Positions 33,009 through 41,523 of a stretch of DNA of 64,000 bases are shown here, one piece after another. Origin of the DNA: Streptomyces sp. f51. Lineage in GTDB: Bacteria; Actinomycetota; Actinomycetes; Streptomycetales; Streptomycetaceae. The notes beneath the pieces are model-generated. The model ran no database searches. It was given only the letters and a program-made list of their open reading frames with translations, and had not been told where the DNA came from. The translations under genes and the position numbers were made by a program. The stretch spans positions 7,225,001 through 7,289,000 of the forward strand of contig NZ_CP149798.1 in assembly GCF_037940415.1 (NCBI RefSeq), in the 5' to 3' direction. Numbering within the stretch: position 1 is the stretch's first letter; each line of letters begins with the position of its first letter.

Positions 33009-34249
33009 GCGCTCACCTCCGCGACGGGGGCGGCCAGGTGGTCCAGGCGGGCGGCCAGCCGTCGGTAGAGGTCACTCGCGTACGCGGTGTTGTCGCGGCG
33101 GTCGAGCGGGGTGGGCTCCACCCGGAGAACGGACAGCAGCGGATGCGCGGTTCCCGAGACCAGGAGCGCTCCGTCGTCGTCCGCGAGGAGCCGGTCCGGC
33201 GAGTCGCCGGGGCGCACCAGCACACCGTCGACGTAGAGGTCCGGGGCCTGTCCGTGGTACCCGAGCGCCTGCACGACGAGCGCGGCCTCCTCGAACCGGT
33301 CGGACGCGTCGGCGAGGACGGCCGCGTCCACGAGAGTCGCGCCGGGCAGCTCTCCCGCCCACAGGGCGCAGTACAGGGCGCGCGACTGGTGGCGCAGACC
33401 CGAGTCGCGGTACACGATCCCGGTCGCGGGACAGACATCCCGCACGGCGTCGAACGGCCTCTCCCGGCCCGGAACTTGGTCCCGCAGGGCGAGGTCCGCG
33501 CTGTCGTGCATGAGCCGGGCAGGACCGCGGCGGACGACGTGCACGGAGGGCAGCGACGCACCGGGGTGTTCGGCGCTCAGCTCGGCCCGCAGGTCGAGCA
33601 GGATCTGAAGAGCGGACATCGCGCTGTGCGAACTGCCCGCGACGACGACCGGACGTCCCCCGGCCGCCAGCAGCCGGTCCTTGATCTCGGACCGGCGGGC
33701 CGTGGCGATCACGGACCCGGACAACAGCACCTTCGCCCGCCAGGAGGCCAGTTCAGGATGGGGGCGCTCGGTGCGGCCGGTGGCGAGCACCACGTGCCGG
33801 GCCGACTCCGTGGTCCCGTCTGCGAGTTGGACCTCCACGCGGTGCCCGGCGCTGTCGGCGCGCACCGCGACGACCGTGCTCTCCAGCCGCGTCCCGTCCG
33901 TCCCCAGGGCGTTCTGGAGGGTGTGTCCGAGCGTGCTCAGAGCGGCGGCCAGCCGGCGCATGGCCACCGGCTGTTCCGCGCGGGCGACGTCCATCAGCTC
34001 CGGGGCCTCGGCCAGGGGCGCGAACGGGCCTTTGAGGTCGAGGTGTTTGAAGAAGCGGGACCCGATCGACGTGGTGGTGATGCCGTAGCGGGCGAAGCCG
34101 CCGGGACCCACGCCGGGACCGCGCTCGTAGACACGGACACGGTGCCGCAGCAGGGCCGGGGCCGACGAGAGGAACGTGGTGGTGCGGAAGCCGCCCCCGA
34201 CGAAGGCGATGTCACTGTCCACGACGGGCTGCGCCGAGCGGGGATCCAT
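33005..34249 (-). CDS. FAD/NAD(P)-binding oxidoreductase
   Basis: The 414-residue protein starts with a Rossmann FAD loop at IAFVGGGFRTTTFLS, and a second nucleotide-binding segment lies at PVVVAGSSHSAMSALQIL near residue 200. HVVLATGRTERPH is the typical ATG motif between the domains. The pattern is that of two-dinucleotide flavoproteins, such as N-hydroxylases and related monooxygenases, but substrate and class cannot be fixed. The start at 34249 overlaps the aminotransferase stop by one base (TGATG), and its stop overlaps the kinase-HAD start. It probably oxidises a pathway amine or thiol. Confidence 0.75.
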   Translation of the reverse strand: MDPRSAQPVVDSDIAFVGGGFRTTTFLSSAPALLRHRVRVYERGPGVGPGGFARYGITTTSIGSRFFKHLDLKGPFAPLAEAPELMDVARAEQPVAMRRLAAALSTLGHTLQNALGTDGTRLESTVVAVRADSAGHRVEVQLADGTTESARHVVLATGRTERPHPELASWRAKVLLSGSVIATARRSEIKDRLLAAGGRPVVVAGSSHSAMSALQILLDLRAELSAEHPGASLPSVHVVRRGPARLMHDSADLALRDQVPGRERPFDAVRDVCPATGIVYRDSGLRHQSRALYCALWAGELPGATLVDAAVLADASDRFEEAALVVQALGYHGQAPDLYVDGVLVRPGDSPDRLLADDDGALLVSGTAHPLLSVLRVEPTPLDRRDNTAYASDLYRRLAARLDHLAAPVAEVSA

Positions 34250-35556
34250 CAGATGCCCTCCGAGACGAGCAGTTCGGTGAACCGGTCGCAGATGACGTCG
34301 GCCTCTTCGAGCGTCAGCACGAGCGGCGGCCGGATCTTGAGGACGTTGCCGTGCCCGTAGCGCGAGGTCCGGATCACCAGCCCGTGGTCCAGGGCGCGTT
34401 CGGCCAGCCGGTTGGTGAGCGCCGAGCTCGGCCGGCCCGCCTCGTCGACCATCTCGACACCGATCATCAGACCCACTCCGCGCACGTCCGCGATCTGCGG
34501 GTGGGCGCCGCGCAGGGCCTCGAGACGCTTCAGGATGTGCCCGCCCGTCGTACGGACGTTGGCCAGGAAGGCGGCGTCGTCGATGACGTCCAGCGTCGCC
34601 AGCGCCGCGGCCGCGGCCAGCAGATTGGCGCCGTACGTGAAGGAGTGATCGTTCGTCGGCAGGCCGGCCAGCTCGTCGCTGGTCAGAATGGCCGCGACCT
34701 GGGCGCCCGAGCCGCCGAGCCCCTTGGCGAGGGTGATGGCGTCCGGGTCCACACTGAAGTGCTCGGCCGCGAACATGCGCCCCGTACGGCCGATGCCCGT
34801 CTGCACCTCGTCGAAGATCAGCTTCATGCCGTGCGTGTCGCACAGCTCGCGCAGCGCCGCGAAGTACCCGTCCGGCGGCACGATGTTGCCGCCGTTGCCC
34901 GAGATGGGCTCCACGAGCACGGCCGCCACGCTGCCGCTGCTGGCGTACTCCAGGAAGTCGTTGATCCGGTCGACGCACATCAGTTTGCACGAGCGCGGGT
35001 CCTGGCCGTAGAAGCAGCGCATGCAGTACGGGTCAGGCACCTGGAGACCACCGTGGTAGAGCTGCGCCAGCGGCTGCTTGCGGAAGGCGTTGCCCGACAG
35101 GCTGGCCATCATCACCGTCTGTCCGACGTGACTGCGGAACAGGGTGATCACGTCCCGGCGGCCGGTGGTCCGCTGCGCCATCTTCACGGCGCCCTCGTTC
35201 GCGGCCGAGCCGCCGTCCACCTTCAGATGGGCCTTGCTGATGGTCTTGGGGGCGAGCCGCACCAGCCGGTGGGCGAGGGCGTTGATCGGGGCGGTCTGGA
35301 AGCCCGACGTCACGTGGATGAGCTGGTCGGCCTGGTCCTTGATGGCCTGGACCACGGCGGGATGGCGGTAGCCGAGACTGAGGTTGAACGTGGCGGACGC
35401 GCAGTCGATGTAACCGCGGCCGTCGGAGTCGTAGAGGTAGATGCCCTCACCGGCCACCATCCGGGTGTCGGAGACCGGATAGTAGACGGCGCTGGCGTTG
35501 TTGACCTCTTGCTCGGGCACGAGACCCGGGGCCACGAGGTGAGGGGGCAGCGACAT
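34249..35556 (-). CDS. Class III PLP-dependent aminotransferase
   Basis: The 435-residue enzyme shows class III features: DGRGYIDCASATFNLSLGY at the N-terminus, VDGGSAANEGAVKMAQ for cofactor phosphate, FDEVQTGIGRTG with the Asp that contacts the pyridine nitrogen, and TLAKGLGGSGA with the Schiff-base Lys. Two Cys-rich loops (YCMRCFYGQDPRSCKLMC) are unusual and could bind a metal. The start at 35556 has GGAGAG upstream. It probably transaminates an omega-amino acid or an aldehyde in the pathway. Confidence 0.85.
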   Translation of the reverse strand: MSLPPHLVAPGLVPEQEVNNASAVYYPVSDTRMVAGEGIYLYDSDGRGYIDCASATFNLSLGYRHPAVVQAIKDQADQLIHVTSGFQTAPINALAHRLVRLAPKTISKAHLKVDGGSAANEGAVKMAQRTTGRRDVITLFRSHVGQTVMMASLSGNAFRKQPLAQLYHGGLQVPDPYCMRCFYGQDPRSCKLMCVDRINDFLEYASSGSVAAVLVEPISGNGGNIVPPDGYFAALRELCDTHGMKLIFDEVQTGIGRTGRMFAAEHFSVDPDAITLAKGLGGSGAQVAAILTSDELAGLPTNDHSFTYGANLLAAAAALATLDVIDDAAFLANVRTTGGHILKRLEALRGAHPQIADVRGVGLMIGVEMVDEAGRPSSALTNRLAERALDHGLVIRTSRYGHGNVLKIRPPLVLTLEEADVICDRFTELLVSEGI

Positions 35557-35701
35557 ACGAGGACTCTCCAAGATCATTGCGCTCTGCGGCGGGGTGGCGG
35601 GGACGGCGGTGCTGGGGCGCGTGCGGGACCGTGGCCGCGGGGCGCGTGAGGGGCCATGGCGGCAGGGCGCGGGCGGGGCCATGGCGGCCGGGAAGGCCCG
35701 A

Positions 35702-36514
35702 CTAGACGGCGGTCCGGGACCGGACCTCGGTGTACAGGCCCTGCGCCGCGAGAAGGCCGGCCAGTTCCCTGGCCCGCGCCTCGGTACCGGACAGCAGACA
35801 GGAGCGACCCTCCACCTCGGCCTCCACATAGGCGGAGATCACCTCACGCGCGGTGGCCTCGGGCAGCGCGTCCGCGATCAGCGACATGCCGTGGTCCACG
35901 GAGTGCGGATCACCGGGCAGCAGACAGGCGTCGAACTCCCCGCCCTCGGGCCGGGGGCGCCACGCCGCGCGCCAGCCGTCCTCCTGCGCGGTCCGCCAGA
36001 ACGCCCGTGCCTCACCGAGCAGCTCCGACCGCGGTACGGCGGCCAGCCGGCCGGTGATGCCCTCGGTGGTGCCCTCGTCGCGGTGCCGTACGAAGGGCTG
36101 CCCGGTGGGCAGGCTGACCAGGTACTTCTCCACGTTCGGGGCGATCTCGTGCGGCTCGGTCGGCGTGTGCACGCAGTTGGCGAACGCCGACGTCCCGAAC
36201 CGCGCCCGTACCTTGCCGCGCACCTCCACGCACCGGCTGACCACGTCCGGTCCGCGGACCACGACGACCTCGCACGGACCGCTCGTGAGGTACAGCTTCA
36301 GCAGTTCGGCGGTGATCGGGTACTTGGGCCCGGCGAACTTGGGCCAGGTGTCCATGACGTCCTCGTCCTCCAGGCAGACCTCGTAGCGCAGCTCGACGCT
36401 CAGCCGCGAGGCCTCCAGAAGCACGTCGACGTACTCGCGTGCCTGCGGGCAGCGGTAGCCGTCCGGCTTGACGACCAGGACGCTCAGTTCCCCGGGTGCT
36501 GCCTGGTGGGACAT
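35702..36514 (-). CDS. NDP-kinase-like domain fused to a ClpS-like domain
   Basis: Of 270 residues, the first 133 resemble nucleoside-diphosphate kinase: LSVLVVKPDGYR at the N-terminus (Lys16, Asp18), YLTSGPCEVVVV, then VRARFGTSAFANCVHTP, where His116 lies at the catalytic phosphohistidine position. Residues about 193-268 (DACLLPGDPHSVDHGM, EATAREVISAYVEAEVEG, then a helix-strand end) have the helix order of the ClpS adaptor, although the Asn-Asp-Asp of its N-degron pocket is not kept. The fusion is new to me. Its upstream border is the tnpB element. Confidence 0.6.
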   Translation of the reverse strand: MSHQAAPGELSVLVVKPDGYRCPQAREYVDVLLEASRLSVELRYEVCLEDEDVMDTWPKFAGPKYPITAELLKLYLTSGPCEVVVVRGPDVVSRCVEVRGKVRARFGTSAFANCVHTPTEPHEIAPNVEKYLVSLPTGQPFVRHRDEGTTEGITGRLAAVPRSELLGEARAFWRTAQEDGWRAAWRPRPEGGEFDACLLPGDPHSVDHGMSLIADALPEATAREVISAYVEAEVEGRSCLLSGTEARARELAGLLAAQGLYTEVRSRTAV

Positions 36515-36660
36515 GGGGTGCCCTTTCTCTTCGAACGGCTTGCCGCTTCTCGGCTTACTTCAGGGATGCTCCGTCCTCCAAGATGGAATGGGAGTATGTG
36601 CCGCTTGCTGTCGTGCCCGGCGGTTTTGCTCACGGCCCGCGACCGGGCTAGCTTGCGGAC

Positions 36661-37860
36661 ATGGCCACGAGTCACCGGAAGCGGGCGTTCAAGTACCGCT
36701 TCTATCCGACCGATGCGCAGGCGGCTGAGCTGTCGCGGACATTCGGGTGCGTGCGCAAGGTCTACAACATGGCGCTCGCGGCCCGCACCGACGCATGGGC
36801 ACGGCGGGAGCGACTGAACTACAACCAGTCGTCCGCGATGCTGACAGCGTGGAAGAAGACCGAGGAACTGGCCTACCTCAACGAGGTCTCGTCCGTCCCG
36901 TTGCAGCAGTGCTTGCGCCATTTGCAGATGGCGTTCACGAACTTCTTCGGCAAGCGGGCCAAGTACCCGCGGTTCAAGTCCCGCAAAAGGTCCCGCAGGT
37001 CCGCGGAGTACACCACCAGCGCCTTTCGTTTCCGCGACGGGAAGCTCACGCTGGCGAAGATGTCCGAGCCTTTGAAGATTGTGTGGTCGCGTCCCTTGCC
37101 GCAGGACGCGAGCCCTTCGACGGCCACCGTGTCGCAGGACGCGGCCGGCCGCTGGTTCGTGTCCTTGCTGGTCGAGGACCCGGCTGTGAAGGCGTTGCCC
37201 GTCATCGACGCAGCGGTGGGTATCGACGTGGGCCTGACCGACCTGCTGACCTTGTCCACGGGCGAGAAGATCACCAACCCGAGGCACGAGCTTCGCGACA
37301 GAGCCCGGCTCGCGTTCGCCGAACGACGTCTCGCCAAGAAGGCCAAGGGGGATGGCGCGAACCGGGCCAAGGCCCGGCGGAAGGTCGCGAGGATTCATGC
37401 CCGGATCGCCGACCGACGGCGTGACCACCTGCACAAGCTGACCACTCGATTCGTGTGTGAGAACCAAACACTTGTGATCGAGGACCTGAGCGTCCGCAAC
37501 CTGGTCAGGAACCGAAGTCTGGCCCGCGCCATCAGTGATGCGGCGTGGTCGGAATTCCGGAGGATGCTGGAGTACAAGGCCGCCTGGTACGGGCGGGAAG
37601 TAGTCGTGGTCGACCGCTTCTTCCCCTCCTCCCGGCTGTGCTCGCACTGCGGCAGCATCGCTGCGACGATGCCGCTGAGCGTCCGTACCTGGACGTGCGA
37701 GTGCGGCACGGTCCATGACCGGGACGTGAACGCGGCGAAGAACTTGCTGACCGCCGGACTGGCGGTGACAGCCTGTGGAGCCGGTGTAAGACCTCAACGG
37801 GAATCCTTTCCGGGCGGGCGGTCGGCGATGAAGCAGGAAGTCCTACGGCGCGAGCCTTAG
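36661..37860 (+). CDS. tnpB: TnpB RNA-guided nuclease
   Basis: The 399-residue protein is full length. The N-terminal helical wedge (RAFKYRFYPTDAQAAELSRT) is followed by the three RuvC motifs: GIDVGL with Asp189, VIEDLSV with Glu274, and DRDVNAAKN with Asp355. A zinc finger lies between the last two, with Cys327, Cys330, Cys346 and Cys348. All catalytic residues remain, so it should be active. TnpB cuts DNA next to a short target-adjacent motif using a guide RNA from its own right end, and helps keep IS200/605 elements at a donor site. Confidence 0.9.
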   Translation: MATSHRKRAFKYRFYPTDAQAAELSRTFGCVRKVYNMALAARTDAWARRERLNYNQSSAMLTAWKKTEELAYLNEVSSVPLQQCLRHLQMAFTNFFGKRAKYPRFKSRKRSRRSAEYTTSAFRFRDGKLTLAKMSEPLKIVWSRPLPQDASPSTATVSQDAAGRWFVSLLVEDPAVKALPVIDAAVGIDVGLTDLLTLSTGEKITNPRHELRDRARLAFAERRLAKKAKGDGANRAKARRKVARIHARIADRRRDHLHKLTTRFVCENQTLVIEDLSVRNLVRNRSLARAISDAAWSEFRRMLEYKAAWYGREVVVVDRFFPSSRLCSHCGSIAATMPLSVRTWTCECGTVHDRDVNAAKNLLTAGLAVTACGAGVRPQRESFPGGRSAMKQEVLRREP

Positions 37861-37893
37861 GAATCCCCTCTTTCAGGAGGGGACGGAAGTCAA
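37790..37893 (+). ncRNA. Probable omega (guide) RNA scaffold at the IS right end
   Basis: The 3' end of tnpB plus the right end, including the hairpin at 37865-37882, is where TnpB guide RNAs map in related elements. The guide would start after about 37893, reading into the permease 3' end on the other strand. The RNA 5' limit is a guess. Confidence 0.45.
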
Positions 37894-38705
37894 ACGGCGA
37901 ACTCGTATCCGTCGTGCCGGCGGGCCCGTTCCGCCGAGAGGCGGAAGGCGGTCAGTGCGGCCGCCAGCCACAGCAGGGCCGCCGTGGCGGCGAACGCCGC
38001 CGGGCGGGCGACGGCGGCCGGCCCGGCTCCGGCGGCGAGAGCGCGTACCGCGGCCAGACCGTGGGTGGCCGGGAGCGCTTCGGCCACCAGACGCACGCCG
38101 TACGGCCAGAAGCCGGTGGGTACCTGCACCCCGCTGATCGCCATGGTGACAAGGAAAGCGGCGTTGTAGACGATGTTGCGGACGGCGGGCGCGGCGAGGA
38201 CGAACGCGCCGAGGAACAGGCCAAAGCAGTACGTGCCGAACGCGGTCAGCAGCACCAGCCCCACCAGCGCGGGCACCTGGGCCACGGTGAAGCGCACACC
38301 GAACAGCGGGTCCAGCAGCAACAGCGCGACCAGCGAGGTACCGCAGCCGCTGACCGGCCACTGGAGGCTGCGGCCGACGAAGACCCAGCCCATCTCGCTG
38401 GGGGCGGCGGCCATGAGAGCCAGGGTGCCCTGGGCGCGTTCCCAGCTGGTCGACACCACCACCGTCATGGCCTCGATGACACAGGTCGCCACCGAGTTGC
38501 CGAGGACGAGATAGCGCGTCTGCTCGGGCGAGTGGAGGAAGGAGCCGATCAGCGCGAAGAACGTGACCTGGCACAGCATCCGGCCCAGCCAGCCGAACGT
38601 CCAGCTGTACCAGGTGTAGGTCGCTCGGAAGTCGGCCAGGGCGTTGGCGGCGGACGCGCGGACCACCCGGCTCACGACGACGGCGCGGGAAGCGGTGATG
38701 TCCAT
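37890..38705 (-). CDS. ABC-2-type transporter permease
   Basis: The 271-residue membrane protein has about six hydrophobic helices and the ABC-2 permease pattern. The first cytoplasmic segment is followed by FFALIGSFLH, and the last helices carry an AFVLAAPAVRNIVYN stretch. Its TGA stop (37890-37892) lies within the right end of the tnpB element, so the last residues may differ from the original protein. It is six bases after the partner permease and would export the product or a toxin using the adjoining ATPase. Confidence 0.8.
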   Translation of the reverse strand: MDITASRAVVVSRVVRASAANALADFRATYTWYSWTFGWLGRMLCQVTFFALIGSFLHSPEQTRYLVLGNSVATCVIEAMTVVVSTSWERAQGTLALMAAAPSEMGWVFVGRSLQWPVSGCGTSLVALLLLDPLFGVRFTVAQVPALVGLVLLTAFGTYCFGLFLGAFVLAAPAVRNIVYNAAFLVTMAISGVQVPTGFWPYGVRLVAEALPATHGLAAVRALAAGAGPAAVARPAAFAATAALLWLAAALTAFRLSAERARRHDGYEFAV

Positions 38706-38711
38706 ACGGCC

Positions 38712-39485
38712 TCACATCCGGGCCAGGGTGCCGGTGACCCTGACCCTGCGCAGAATGCGGTCGATCAGCAGCGTCCCGGCGGCGTAGCCGGCCAGCCCCA
38801 GCAGGACGACGGCCAGCAGGCCGCCGGTCGCGTCGTGGACCGGGCCGGGGCTGACGGCGGCCCGCAGCACCTCGGCGCTCCAGGAGAGGAACACCGCCTT
38901 GCTCGCCGGCTGCAACCAGTGCGGGAGATAGCTGACGGGCACCAGGACCCCGCCGAGCAGGAAGAACGGGAAGCTCAGGGTGTTCTGGAGGATGCGGGCC
39001 GAGGGCGCGAGCACGAACAGGGCCGACACACAGCTCGCGGTGCCCGCCATGGCGGCGGCAGTGAGCAGCACCCCGGCGAGGAACAGTGCGGGGTGGGCGA
39101 TCGTCACCAGGACCCCGAAGCCGGCCCAGGCGACGAGCCAGGCCTCCGCGAGGCTGAGTGTGCTCAGGAGGGTCACCGCCGCGATCCGGGCCGCGATCAC
39201 CGACGAGTAGCGCGCGGGTGTGGCGACCACGGCCTCCAGCGTGCCGCGTTCGCGTTCGTGGCCGATCAGTTCGCCGCCCGCCATCAGCGCCATCGACCAC
39301 AGGGACATCAACACCGGTGCCAGTACGGCGAATCCGGCCAGGTCCCGGCGGTCGGCGTGCTCGGTGATGGCGAGGAAGAGACAGGTGTACAGCGGCGCGG
39401 TCACGAAGACGTGAAGGGTGTCGGGGGTGCGCAGCGTCATCACGATCTGGAGGCGGAAGACCTGCCAGAACAGGGTCGGGCTCAT
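38712..39485 (-). CDS. ABC-2-type transporter permease
   Basis: The 257-residue membrane protein has about six helices. It carries the ABC-2 marker GELIGHERERGTLEAVVATP (a conserved EREkGTle block in the cytoplasmic loop) and FLLGGVLVPVSYLPHW. It overlaps the ATPase stop as ATGA. The pair of permeases with one ATPase forms a heterodimeric exporter of the drug/bacteriocin-resistance type. Substrate unknown. Confidence 0.85.
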   Translation of the reverse strand: MSPTLFWQVFRLQIVMTLRTPDTLHVFVTAPLYTCLFLAITEHADRRDLAGFAVLAPVLMSLWSMALMAGGELIGHERERGTLEAVVATPARYSSVIAARIAAVTLLSTLSLAEAWLVAWAGFGVLVTIAHPALFLAGVLLTAAAMAGTASCVSALFVLAPSARILQNTLSFPFFLLGGVLVPVSYLPHWLQPASKAVFLSWSAEVLRAAVSPGPVHDATGGLLAVVLLGLAGYAAGTLLIDRILRRVRVTGTLARM

Positions 39486-40453
39486 CTGGCCACCCGCATT
39501 CCGCGGTCCTTGACCAGGTGCCGGTAGACCTCGGCGAGGCCGGGGCGGACGGTGGCCAGCGAGGTGACGCCCGCCTCCACCAGGGTGCGCAGGACCTCGC
39601 GGGTGGTGTCGGCCGCGGCGATCTCGACGGTGATCCGTCCGTCCGGCGTCCGCTCCAGCGAGGAGACACCGGTCAGGCCGCGCAACGCGTCGGCGACGGC
39701 GGCGGGAACGTCCTCGGCCGTCACCTTCTCGTAGGCCGACATCCGGCGGGCCAGCACCTCGGGCCGGTCGGTCGCAAGGACGCGGCCCTGGTCGATCAGG
39801 GTGACCTGGTCGCATACGGCCTCGGCCTCCGCCATGTCGTGCGTGGTGACGAGGACGGTGCGGCCCTCCGCCCGCAACTCCTGTACCAGCGTGCGGAAGT
39901 CGTAGGCGGCCAGCGGGTCCATGCCGGCGGTCGGTTCGTCGAGGATGAGGACCTGGGGGTCGCTGACCAGGCCGCGAGCCAGGTGCAGCCGCTGTTTCAT
40001 GCCCCGGGAGAAGCCGTCGACCCGGTCGTCCGCCCGCTCGCTCAGACCGACTCGTTCGAGCAACGCGTCGATGCGTACGCGCAGTTCGCGGCCGTGCAGG
40101 CCGTAGAGGGCGCCCCAGAGGGAGAGGTTCTGACGGGGCGTGATCCGGCCGTAGAGGCCCCGGTCGCCGCCGAAGACGATGCCGATCAGCGGTTTCACGG
40201 CCCGCGGGTCGGCGGCGACGTCGTGGCCGCACACCCGCGCCGAGCCGGCGGTGGGCAGCAGCACGGTCGTGAGGATCTTGCACAGGGTCGTCTTGCCGGC
40301 GCCGTTCGGCCCGAGCAGGCCGTGCACCTCGCCGGGGCGGACGGTCAGGTCGATGCCACGCAGGGCCGTGACGATCGCGTCGGGACGGCGGCGGGAGCCG
40401 AACTCCCGCGTGAGGCCGCGTACTTCGATCGCGTCGGCGTCCGGGATCGTCAT
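39482..40453 (-). CDS. ABC transporter ATP-binding protein
   Basis: The 323-residue ATPase has Walker A GPNGAGKTT, a Q-loop region with GDRGLYGRITPRQNL, the signature FSRGMKQRL (variant of LSGGQ), Walker B VLILDEPTAGMD, and the switch His in VTTHDM. A C-terminal domain of about 80 residues follows, typical of the DrrA/NodI-like export group. ATGA overlaps exist with the genes on both sides. It powers the two permeases. Confidence 0.95.
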   Translation of the reverse strand: MTIPDADAIEVRGLTREFGSRRRPDAIVTALRGIDLTVRPGEVHGLLGPNGAGKTTLCKILTTVLLPTAGSARVCGHDVAADPRAVKPLIGIVFGGDRGLYGRITPRQNLSLWGALYGLHGRELRVRIDALLERVGLSERADDRVDGFSRGMKQRLHLARGLVSDPQVLILDEPTAGMDPLAAYDFRTLVQELRAEGRTVLVTTHDMAEAEAVCDQVTLIDQGRVLATDRPEVLARRMSAYEKVTAEDVPAAVADALRGLTGVSSLERTPDGRITVEIAAADTTREVLRTLVEAGVTSLATVRPGLAEVYRHLVKDRGMRVAR

Positions 40454-41523
40454 GCGCGGGCCTCCTCGTCCTCGACGGCGGCCAGAGCGGCGGCCAGCAG
40501 CTCAGGGGCCACCAGTTCGCCGGCCACCAGCAGGAAGTCGCCGACCGGCGTACGGGCGAGCGTCATGTCGTCCCGGTGCTCCAGCGCGCACCGCTCCCCG
40601 GCCCGTACGGCACGGGTCAGCGGCATGCCCCAGACCGGCCGGCCGGACTCCAGCCGCGCCGGGACCGAGAGGTCCGGCTCCGGACGGGTCAGGGACGTGG
40701 CGGCCCGGCGGGCCCGCTCCTCGTCCGCCGCGTCGGTCAGCGCCCGCCGCAGCGGTTCGGCCTGCGGATGGACGAAGGAGGCGGTCAACAGGTCCAGCAG
40801 CTCTACGAGTTCGGGTGCCAGGCGGTAGGTGACGGCGGCCTCGGCCACCGCGGCCAGCTTCAGCGCCCCGCTGTCGAGCAGGACCAGCAGGTCGACGGCG
40901 TCCTTGGTGTGGAACGCGCGCTGGAACCGCTCTTCGGCCACCGACAGCAGATCGGCCAGGACCTGGTCCTCCGGCAGCCGGTGCCGTACGGGGACGGTGG
41001 CGAAGTCGCCGCAGAACGCGGCCGTGCACAGCTCCACCCGGATCTCCTCCTCCATCAGAGGGTCGGGGGAGGGCCACAGGACGGCGAGCATGACGTGCAG
41101 GCGTCCGTCGGCGACGAACAGCGACAGTTCCGCGGGTTCGCCGCCCAGCGAGCACAGGGTGAGCGCGGCACGCCACAGCTGTTCCTCGTCGTACGCGATG
41201 AGGTCCAGGTCGCCGACCGGACGCCGGACGCCGGTGGGGTAATGACCGGCCAGGGAGGGGCCCTTGACGGTCACGACGTCCGGGCGGTCGGCGAGGGCCG
41301 AGCGGAGTGCGGCGTAGCGGGCGGCGCGGGAGGCGGCCCGTTCCAGGAGGTCCCTGCTGCCGCTGCCGGGTTCGGTGCCTTCGGCGACGGCCAGCGAGAC
41401 GACCAGCTGGGCGAGCGTTCCCGACGTCTGCTGGGCGTGGCGGACCAGCCGGTAGGTGCCTTCGTGCTCGGGGACGTCGAGCAGCCGGTGCAGCAGATCC
41501 AGGTCGAGTGGTGCGGTGGTCAT
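40450..41523 (-). CDS. Nucleotidyltransferase-family protein (NTP_transf_5-like)
   Basis: The 357-residue protein has VVTVKGPSLAGHYPTG followed by RPVGDLDLIA. The GDxDL pattern supplies the paired Asp residues of the Pol-beta-type nucleotidyltransferase fold found in peptide and antibiotic clusters. The C-terminal third is helical and may hold a second domain (MPLTRAVRAGERC). Both ends overlap neighbours as ATGA. It probably transfers a nucleotide to a small molecule or peptide, but that is inference. Confidence 0.7.
   Translation of the reverse strand: MTTAPLDLDLLHRLLDVPEHEGTYRLVRHAQQTSGTLAQLVVSLAVAEGTEPGSGSRDLLERAASRAARYAALRSALADRPDVVTVKGPSLAGHYPTGVRRPVGDLDLIAYDEEQLWRAALTLCSLGGEPAELSLFVADGRLHVMLAVLWPSPDPLMEEEIRVELCTAAFCGDFATVPVRHRLPEDQVLADLLSVAEERFQRAFHTKDAVDLLVLLDSGALKLAAVAEAAVTYRLAPELVELLDLLTASFVHPQAEPLRRALTDAADEERARRAATSLTRPEPDLSVPARLESGRPVWGMPLTRAVRAGERCALEHRDDMTLARTPVGDFLLVAGELVAPELLAAALAAVEDEEARA

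Larger units (their letters stand above)
36550..37893 (+). mobile_element. IS200/IS605-type tnpB-only element
   Basis: The element has an intact tnpB and no tnpA in reach, so it moves only in trans, if at all. Its right end includes the 6-bp hairpin CCCCTC-TTTCAG-GAGGGG (37865-37882) and ends near GTCAA (37890-37893). The left end, near 36550, is set by the change in character upstream of the gene and is approximate. It sits between the permease stop and the NDPK-ClpS start of an operon on the other strand. Confidence 0.65.

Noticed and set aside
36661..37860. Cas12-like effector of a CRISPR system
   Set aside because: The length of 399 residues, the absence of Cas1/Cas2 or arrays, and the IS-type right end identify it as TnpB of an insertion element.
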